Origin: Eubacteriales bacterium | GTDB lineage: Bacteria > Bacillota > Clostridia > Lachnospirales > Lachnospiraceae | Direction of reading: 5' to 3' | Assembly (NCBI GenBank): GCA_030536565.1 | Contig: JAUNPT010000002.1 | Location: 1 to 25,379 of the forward strand | DNA length: 25,379 bases | In this document: positions 20,199 through 25,379 of the stretch, one piece after another | Position numbering within the stretch: position 1 is the stretch's first letter | How the letters are laid out: each line of letters opens with the position of its first letter | Position numbers and translations under genes: made by a program | Notes under the pieces: model-generated | Database searches by the model: none | What the model was told of the DNA's origin: nothing | Seen by the model: only the letters and a program-made list of their open reading frames with translations

Positions 20199-21683
20199 AT
20201 GCCTGTTTATGATTTTAAGAATGCAGCAAAACCCCAAAAAGATTTTGTATGCACCTATACAACATTTAAGTCTAATGCTCATACAGCTTCTGTAGAACAC
20301 CCTATTCTTATCATAGAAGAAAATGAGCAAAGCTGGCAGCACCATTCAACTGGTATTTTTTCAAATCCAGACAAGCAGACTTCATTCGAATTTAATACAG
20401 AAACCGGAGTATGCAAAGGAAATATTTTAAAAATCGACTTACGCTTCATAAGTCTCATACGATGGCTCGGTGAAAACCGGGTAAATGTAAAAATAACAGG
20501 GGACAGTACAGCTTCCGGTTTCGCAGTTTACAAAATCAGGGAAATTGCGTATAGCGGTGCAGGCCGGCTCTCCGCAGACGATGGATTTCTCCAGTTCATG
20601 ATTGAAAGGCTTCTTTCCAGCAACGCACCTGCAGAAACACCTGCAGATGAAGATGAAGCTGAGAATGGAGACAGCCTAAAACTTACAAGCCTTACTTCCA
20701 TCACAGACTTTTTGACATGCGCTGGCAGAACTCTGCCTGACAATATCCAGCTTTGGGCAAGAAGAAACTTGTCTGTTGCACGTTCCAGCGAAGTAACTCC
20801 TGAAGAAAAACGTCATGCCCAGCGTGCACTTTCTATTATGCTTAATATCCAATGGAAAAGTAATTATTTTGAATCTATTGACCCTGTGGAAGCAAGGCGT
20901 ATTCTTGATGAAGAACTATTCGGTATGGAAAGCGTAAAACAGCGCATCATTGAAACTATTATTCAAATTAACCGTACCCACACCCTTCCTGCTTATGGAA
21001 TCCTTCTTGTTGGCCCTGCCGGTACTGGCAAATCACAGATTGCTTATCTTGTTGCCAGGATTCTAAAACTTCCATGGACGACCCTGGACATGAGTTCTAT
21101 TAATGATGCTGAACAGCTGACCGGAAGCTCCCGTATCTACTCCAATGCCAAACCGGGCATTATAATGGAAGCTTTCAACATTGCCGGAGAATCTAATCTT
21201 GTATTTATCATAAATGAGCTGGATAAGGCTGCCTCAGGTAATGGCGGCGGCAATCCTGCTGATGTACTGTTAACGCTGTTAGACAATCTTGGATTTACAG
21301 ATAATTATATGGAATGCCTCATTCCAACTGTTGGTGTATATCCAATAGCAACTGCCAACGATAAAGAAAATATCAGTGCACCTCTTCTTTCACGTTTCGC
21401 AGTAATTGATATTCCAGACTACACTGCCAGCGAAAAGAAAACAATATTCTCCCGTTTCTGCCTTCCTAAGGTTCTTAAACGAATGGGACTTAACGAAGAT
21501 GAATGTGTGGTACTTGACGATGGTCTTGACGCCGTCATTGAAATCTTTAAGAATACTACGGGTATCCGTGATTTAGAACAGGCTGCTGAACACATTGCGG
21601 CACACGCCCTTTACCAGATAGAAGTAAATCATGTAAAATATATGCATTTTAATAAGGAAATGGTAACTGCTTTGTTTAATTAG
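20199..21683 (+). CDS. Lon-like AAA+ ATPase without a protease domain
   Basis: A 494-residue protein. Residues 1-230 are not recognised and include an acidic linker near 145-158. From about 235 the AAA+ module resembles Lon: the FGMESVKQRI entry helix, Walker A GPAGTGKS (272-279), Walker B region LVFIINELDKA (334-344), sensor-1 Asn in ATAN (387), arginine finger in LLSRF (399) and sensor-2 Arg in TGIRDLEQ (457). In the Walker B segment the usual Asp before the catalytic Glu is Asn (N339-E340). The protein stops where Lon's Ser/Lys protease domain would begin. It is thus an unfoldase or remodelling ATPase, perhaps with reduced hydrolysis. It follows the M28 gene by 18 bp and ends the operon. 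Its client is unknown. Confidence 0.82.
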   Translation: MPVYDFKNAAKPQKDFVCTYTTFKSNAHTASVEHPILIIEENEQSWQHHSTGIFSNPDKQTSFEFNTETGVCKGNILKIDLRFISLIRWLGENRVNVKITGDSTASGFAVYKIREIAYSGAGRLSADDGFLQFMIERLLSSNAPAETPADEDEAENGDSLKLTSLTSITDFLTCAGRTLPDNIQLWARRNLSVARSSEVTPEEKRHAQRALSIMLNIQWKSNYFESIDPVEARRILDEELFGMESVKQRIIETIIQINRTHTLPAYGILLVGPAGTGKSQIAYLVARILKLPWTTLDMSSINDAEQLTGSSRIYSNAKPGIIMEAFNIAGESNLVFIINELDKAASGNGGGNPADVLLTLLDNLGFTDNYMECLIPTVGVYPIATANDKENISAPLLSRFAVIDIPDYTASEKKTIFSRFCLPKVLKRMGLNEDECVVLDDGLDAVIEIFKNTTGIRDLEQAAEHIAAHALYQIEVNHVKYMHFNKEMVTALFN

Positions 21684-21699
21684 CTTCAAGTTATAAATA

Positions 21700-21745
21700 A
21701 TATGGCTGCTGCATCTACAATAAATCATTGATGCAGCAGCCATAT
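21700..21745. terminator. 16-bp inverted repeat between convergent AAA+ and sigma genes
   Basis: ATATGGCTGCTGCATC (21700-21715) and GATGCAGCAGCCATAT (21730-21745) are exact inverted copies with a 14-nt loop. No strong U-tract follows on either side, but the stable stem between two convergent stop codons is best read as a bidirectional terminator or message end. Confidence 0.7.
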
Positions 21746-21768
21746 ATTGTAATCCAGTTAACAGCCTG

Positions 21769-23121
21769 TTAAATAAATCCTTCAACAAGATGTCTGACTC
21801 TTGGTGATCTTAGCTTCTTAAGTGCCTTTGATTCTATCTGACGTATTCGTTCTCTTGTAACATTGAACTGCGTTCCTACCTCTTCAAGAGTCTTTGGCTC
21901 TCCTGAAAGAAGTCCAAATCTTTCTATAATAATATTACGTTCTCTTTCTGTTAATACTTCAAGCATCTGATTAATATTATCCTTTAAATGCTCCTGTTCT
22001 GCAAAGCCTTCAGGTGAAACCGCATTTTTATCTGCAATAAAATCTGCAAGCGAGGAGTCCTCTTCATCACCAACCTTCATATCAAGTGATGTGGAATCTG
22101 CTGCAAACTGAAGTATCTCTACAAGACGGCCTTCATCAAGTCCCAGCTTTTCAGCCAGCTGTTTATGACTTGGTTCATAGCCCAATTCAAGAGTGAGTGC
22201 TTTCTGTGCCCGAACAACTTTATTAATTTCCTCAACCATATGTACCGGAATACGGATTGTTCTTGATTTATCAGCCAATGCTCTTGTAATTGCCTGTTTA
22301 ATCCACCATGTTGCATATGTACTTACCTTGAAGCCTTTCTCATAATCATATTTTTCAATTCCTTTAATAAGCCCAAGGTTTCCCTCCTGAATCAGATCAA
22401 GAAATGTAAGTCCCCTTCCAGTATATTTTTTGGCAATGCTGACAACAAGTCTTAAGTTACAATTAATAAGCTCCTCTATTGCAGCCTTATCGCCTTCATT
22501 CTTTCTTCTTGCAAGCTCAAGCTCTCTTTCCTTTGAGAGCAGAGGATACATTCCAATTTCTTTTAAATAAATACGTACCGGGTCTTCTACGCTTACTCCA
22601 TTAAGCCATGTAGTTTCGTCCGCTTCCGTTTCTTCCCCATCTTCATCACTGTATGCGTAGCTCTCCTCTGTTGCAGCCTTACCAGAAAATCCACCTTCAT
22701 CCAGTAAATCAGCCTTGCTCTTTTCCGATTCGATTGTTACGCTTGAGTATATTTCATCAACTACGTTTTCATCTAAAAGGCCTGTATCAGAAATATCTTT
22801 ATCAATAAGAATATCTTCCAGTGAATTATCCATCTCGTCTTCAGAAATATTCTCGTCAGATATTTCCTCATCTTCCGTAATTTCTTCACCAGTATCTGAA
22901 GGTTCAACTATTTTTTTGTCTTCTTTACACGCTCTGTTCGCCTTCTCTATTTTTACTCCGAAACCATTAATATATGAATATATCTGCTGAATCTGCTCAT
23001 ATGAGAACATCGCTCCTGCAAATGTGTCCATAATATTCTTTTCTTCCAATCTGTTCCCATTGGCTTTGCCCTGCTCCACCAAAGCATTCATTTTCTTTAT
23101 AAAAACTGATTCTGCTGACAC
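21769..23121 (-). CDS. RpoD-type sigma-70 factor
   Basis: A 450-residue group 1/2 sigma factor. A region-1.1-like N-terminus (to about 70) is followed by a long acidic linker (about 70-165), region 1.2 (EDPVRIYLKEIGMYPLLS), regions 2.1-2.4 (NLRLVVSIAKKYTGRGL, DLIQEGNLGLIKGIEKYD, TYATWWIKQAITRALAD), region 3 (IPVHMVEEINKV) and region 4 with the helix-turn-helix TLEEVGTQFNVTRERIRQIE. The regions that read TATAAT and TTGACA are conserved. The start is GTG at 23121 with AGGAG rather far upstream (13 bases); no better start was found. There is no dnaG next to it, as is common for the housekeeping rpoD, so it may be a second RpoD-like factor. A promoter lies about 140 bp upstream. Confidence 0.88.
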   Translation of the reverse strand: MSAESVFIKKMNALVEQGKANGNRLEEKNIMDTFAGAMFSYEQIQQIYSYINGFGVKIEKANRACKEDKKIVEPSDTGEEITEDEEISDENISEDEMDNSLEDILIDKDISDTGLLDENVVDEIYSSVTIESEKSKADLLDEGGFSGKAATEESYAYSDEDGEETEADETTWLNGVSVEDPVRIYLKEIGMYPLLSKERELELARRKNEGDKAAIEELINCNLRLVVSIAKKYTGRGLTFLDLIQEGNLGLIKGIEKYDYEKGFKVSTYATWWIKQAITRALADKSRTIRIPVHMVEEINKVVRAQKALTLELGYEPSHKQLAEKLGLDEGRLVEILQFAADSTSLDMKVGDEEDSSLADFIADKNAVSPEGFAEQEHLKDNINQMLEVLTERERNIIIERFGLLSGEPKTLEEVGTQFNVTRERIRQIESKALKKLRSPRVRHLVEGFI

Positions 23122-23266
23122 TATGCTTACTTCTCTCCTGTATTTTTAATTCTTGTCTTTTAATTAGTATTTTCATACCATCTGCATTGTTCTATGTAAT
23201 AATTTTAATTTTTTCACAATATATATTCACTAATATATCAATTTTGTCTATACGACACGAATCAAA

Positions 23267-23296
23267 ATATTACATGATTTATAGGTCTTTTGTCAA
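23267..23296 (-). promoter_or_regulatory. Probable promoter of the sigma factor gene
   Basis: On the minus strand TTGACA (23291-23296), an 18-bp spacer and TAATAT (23267-23272). It lies in the 258-bp AT-rich gap between degV and the sigma gene and implies a leader of about 140 nt. No clear terminator for degV was found in this gap. Confidence 0.5.
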
Positions 23297-23379
23297 TCAG
23301 ATTTTACAGGCTTTTTACATGTATTTTGTATTTTTTAAAAACATTGCGTTTTACTTTTATTTCTGTATTCTTAACAGTT

Positions 23380-24246
23380 TTACCAGTTCATTCCATAATG
23401 AATTAACGATATCATGTCCGGGCCGGTATGGGCACCAATAATCGGACTTAATGACGTTAAGCGTACCTGTGCATCTGGAAATTTATCAAGAATCATTTTC
23501 TTTAAAATTTCCTCGTCTGCCATACAGTCAGCCCCATCAATATAAACAACATTGCCAATAGATGGGTCATATGTCTGTTCAAAATCATCTACAAGATATT
23601 TCATAGCGATTTTTTTGCCACGTTTTTTTGCTATGGTATCAAGCTTTCCCTCCTTATTAATCTGAAGCACTGGCTTGATGTTCAGGGCAGAACCAACTAT
23701 AGCAGTCGATGGAGAAATTCGTCCGCCCCTCTTTAAATACATTAAATCATCTACAATAAATTTAACATTTAAATCTTTTCTATGTTCACGAATCCATTGT
23801 GCATTTTCAGTAAGACTCATACCATTACGTCTGTTTTCACAAGCGGACTCTGTCAATAGTCCCATTCCTCCTGTCGCTGAAAGACTGTCTATAATCTCTA
23901 TGTTTACATCAGTATATTCTTCTTTAAGCATTTTTACTGCCATATTTGCCGAATGGTATGTGTCACTTAAACCAGTAGATAATGCAATATACATAATTCC
24001 TATATGCTCTTTTACATATGGCTTAAAACACTCTGCATATTGATATGGTGTAATCTGGCTTGTTTTTGTTTCTACCTTCTGCCTTAAACTATCATAATAT
24101 TTATGCATAGTTTCCAGACTCTCCGGCTCCACACAGTATCGTGTTTCACTGCCTATTATATATTCCATGGGAACATACTTTATCTTCTCGTTTGCCGCAG
24201 CCTGCCTGTCTATATCTACTGCTACGTCTGCTAATATCTCATACAT
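23380..24246 (-). CDS. DegV family fatty-acid-binding protein
   Basis: A 288-residue DegV/FakB-type protein. These bind a single fatty acid, and the FakB members hand it to the FakA kinase for phosphorylation and phospholipid synthesis. Family segments seen: the opening ILADVAVDID, TSQITPYQYAECF with the conserved TSQ-P motif, IALSTGLSDTYHSA, and VDDLMYLKRGGRI. The C-terminal SPIIGAHTGPD carries the conserved G-x-H-x-GP motif. AAAAGGAG precedes the ATG. No FakA-type kinase gene is adjacent. It lies between the PurF-type gene and the sigma gene on the same strand, with a hairpin upstream, so it may be transcribed alone or by read-through. Confidence 0.92.
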   Translation of the reverse strand: MYEILADVAVDIDRQAAANEKIKYVPMEYIIGSETRYCVEPESLETMHKYYDSLRQKVETKTSQITPYQYAECFKPYVKEHIGIMYIALSTGLSDTYHSANMAVKMLKEEYTDVNIEIIDSLSATGGMGLLTESACENRRNGMSLTENAQWIREHRKDLNVKFIVDDLMYLKRGGRISPSTAIVGSALNIKPVLQINKEGKLDTIAKKRGKKIAMKYLVDDFEQTYDPSIGNVVYIDGADCMADEEILKKMILDKFPDAQVRLTSLSPIIGAHTGPDMISLIHYGMNW

Positions 24247-24314
24247 TGCTGGTTTCTCCTTTTATAACTCTGAATTGAATCATAAATATACTCTGAATTT
24301 TAAATGCCTTGAAG

Positions 24315-24336
24315 CTCTGGCTGTAAAAAGCCAGAG
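24315..24336 (-). terminator. Hairpin after the PurF-type gene
   Basis: CTCTGGCT and AGCCAGAG form a perfect 8-bp stem with a 6-nt loop, directly after the stop codon. The minus-strand sequence after it (CTTCAAGG) has no U-run, so termination may be inefficient and degV could be reached by read-through. Confidence 0.5.
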
Positions 24337-24337
24337 G

Positions 24338-25379
24338 CTACTCTTCTCCATTCCAGCAATAAGTACAAAGCCTGCATCTGTCTATACCTACTGAATCAAG
24401 CATATCGTCAAGACGGTTAAAGCGCAGAGATGTAAATTTAAGTTCCTTACGTATTTCTTCTACCATCTGGTTATATTTTTCAGATTCTGGGTCAGTATAT
24501 TGCTTAAGGATTTCATCTGGAATATTAAGTCCGTCCTCTGCCCCCTCTAAGCGTGCAATTACCCTTCTTGTAATTAAATCCATCTCTGAATTAGAACGGG
24601 AAAAGTTAAGATATTTACAGCCATAAACAAGCGGTGGACAAGCCGGACGTATATGAACCTCCTTCGCACCACTCTGATATAAAAATTCTGTTGTCTCACG
24701 AAGCTGTGTGCCACGTACAATTGAATCATCAATTAATAACAGGCTCTTATCTTTTATCAAATCATGTACAGCTATAAGCTTCATTTTTGCAATAAGATTT
24801 CTCTTGCTCTGGATTGTCGGCATAAATGATCTTGGCCACGTAGGTGTATATTTTATAAATGGTCTTGAAAATGGAATCCCTGATGCATTAGCATATCCTA
24901 TTGCATGAGCAGTTCCGGAATCTGGAACCCCTGCTACTATATCAGGTTTTACATTATCTCTTTTAGCCATGCGCTCACCACAATTATAACGCATTTTTTC
25001 TACACTAATCCCCTCATATGATGTTGAAGGGTATCCATAGTAAACCCAAAGGAAAGTACACATTTTCATATTCTTATCATCTGGTGCCAGTAATACCTTT
25101 GCACCATCTGCTGTAATAACATCTATTTCTCCAGGACCCAGCGTTTTATAATCATCATACCCGAGATTACGATATGCAAAATCTTCAAACGTAATACAGC
25201 ACGCATCTTCTTTCTTTCCTATTACCACAGGAGTTCTTCCATATTTATCTCTGGCCGCATATATTCCCTTTGGTGTAAGAATCATAAGTGACACCGAACC
25301 ATCAATAATTTCAAGTGCGTAATGAATGCCATCTATAAAGTTTTCTTTCTGGTTTATTATCGCTGCAACCAGCTCTGTC
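24338..25379 (-). CDS. Amidophosphoribosyltransferase (PurF type), 5' part beyond the window
   Basis: The visible 346 codons are the C-terminal part of a PurF-family enzyme, which makes phosphoribosylamine from PRPP and glutamine. The frame is open to the window edge (ELVAAIINQKENFIDGIHYA upstream), so the true start and the N-terminal nucleophile Cys are not seen. The end of the glutaminase domain reads YAARDKYGRTP. The PRPP-binding loop is LLLIDDSIVRGTQ, preceded by IVAGVPDSGT and FSRPFIKYTPTWPRSFM. Several cysteines (ACPPLVYGCKY and the terminal CRLCTYCW) could hold an Fe-S cluster as in Bacillus PurF. No other purine gene is visible next to it, and the gene is followed by degV. Confidence 0.9.
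   Translation of the reverse strand, partial: TELVAAIINQKENFIDGIHYALEIIDGSVSLMILTPKGIYAARDKYGRTPVVIGKKEDACCITFEDFAYRNLGYDDYKTLGPGEIDVITADGAKVLLAPDDKNMKMCTFLWVYYGYPSTSYEGISVEKMRYNCGERMAKRDNVKPDIVAGVPDSGTAHAIGYANASGIPFSRPFIKYTPTWPRSFMPTIQSKRNLIAKMKLIAVHDLIKDKSLLLIDDSIVRGTQLRETTEFLYQSGAKEVHIRPACPPLVYGCKYLNFSRSNSEMDLITRRVIARLEGAEDGLNIPDEILKQYTDPESEKYNQMVEEIRKELKFTSLRFNRLDDMLDSVGIDRCRLCTYCWNGEE

Noticed and set aside
1..25379. Mobile elements, phage genes, CRISPR arrays, tRNA or rRNA genes
   Set aside because: No transposase, integrase, regular spaced repeats, cloverleaf sequence or rRNA-like stretch was found on either strand by eye.

Overview
The window looks like chromosome from a low-GC, anaerobic Firmicute, most likely Clostridia and probably Lachnospiraceae. 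This rests on the AT-rich sequence, strong AGGAGG-type ribosome sites, canonical TTGACA/TATAAT promoters, a thioredoxin reductase of clostridial ferredoxin-dependent appearance, DegV, PurF and a sigma-70 with an acidic linker. That placement is inference from protein character, not from a marker gene. No tRNA, rRNA, CRISPR array, insertion sequence or phage gene was seen.

Left part (1-6.2 kb, all minus strand). A start-only gene fragment lies at the edge. It is followed by an oxidative-stress unit: an OhrR-type regulator, thioredoxin, a thioredoxin-reductase-like protein without a recognisable NADPH site, and an SMR efflux protein. The unit has a clear sigma-70 promoter with an OhrR box in its spacer and a U-tract terminator. 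Upstream lie a GlpP-type antiterminator, an N-acetylneuraminate-lyase-type aldolase, a MATE exporter and a GntR/FCD regulator.

Middle part (6.3-21.7 kb) is the interesting block. ilvC stands alone behind a strong promoter whose start site overlaps a perfect 15-bp inverted repeat, next to a second GntR/FCD regulator. A zinc alcohol dehydrogenase of the L-galactonate dehydrogenase type (adh1) is divergent from a third GntR/FCD regulator, with a perfect GTATACCGGTATAC palindrome between them. Nearly the same operator recurs twice in the large divergent promoter region at 17.4-17.8 kb. Leftward from there runs a long likely operon: ion-transporter-superfamily permease, hydantoinase/oxoprolinase-type ATPase, ImmA/IrrE-like HExxH protein, YiaK-type reductase, YiaL-type protein and a second zinc dehydrogenase, closed by a bidirectional terminator. 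Rightward runs an SDR dehydrogenase, a second YhcH/YiaL-family protein behind a structured leader, an M28 zinc peptidase and a Lon-like AAA+ ATPase without a protease domain, closed by a 16-bp inverted repeat. The shared operator suggests one regulon for uptake and breakdown of an unidentified sugar-acid or sugar-amide compound. The substrate cannot be named from sequence.

Right part (21.7-25.4 kb, minus strand) is ordinary: an RpoD-type sigma factor, a DegV lipid-binding protein and the 3' part of a PurF-type amidophosphoribosyltransferase running off the window.

Many starts were moved inward from the longest open frame because a good ribosome site fits an internal start. GTG starts were chosen for ilvC, the glpP-like gene and the sigma factor.
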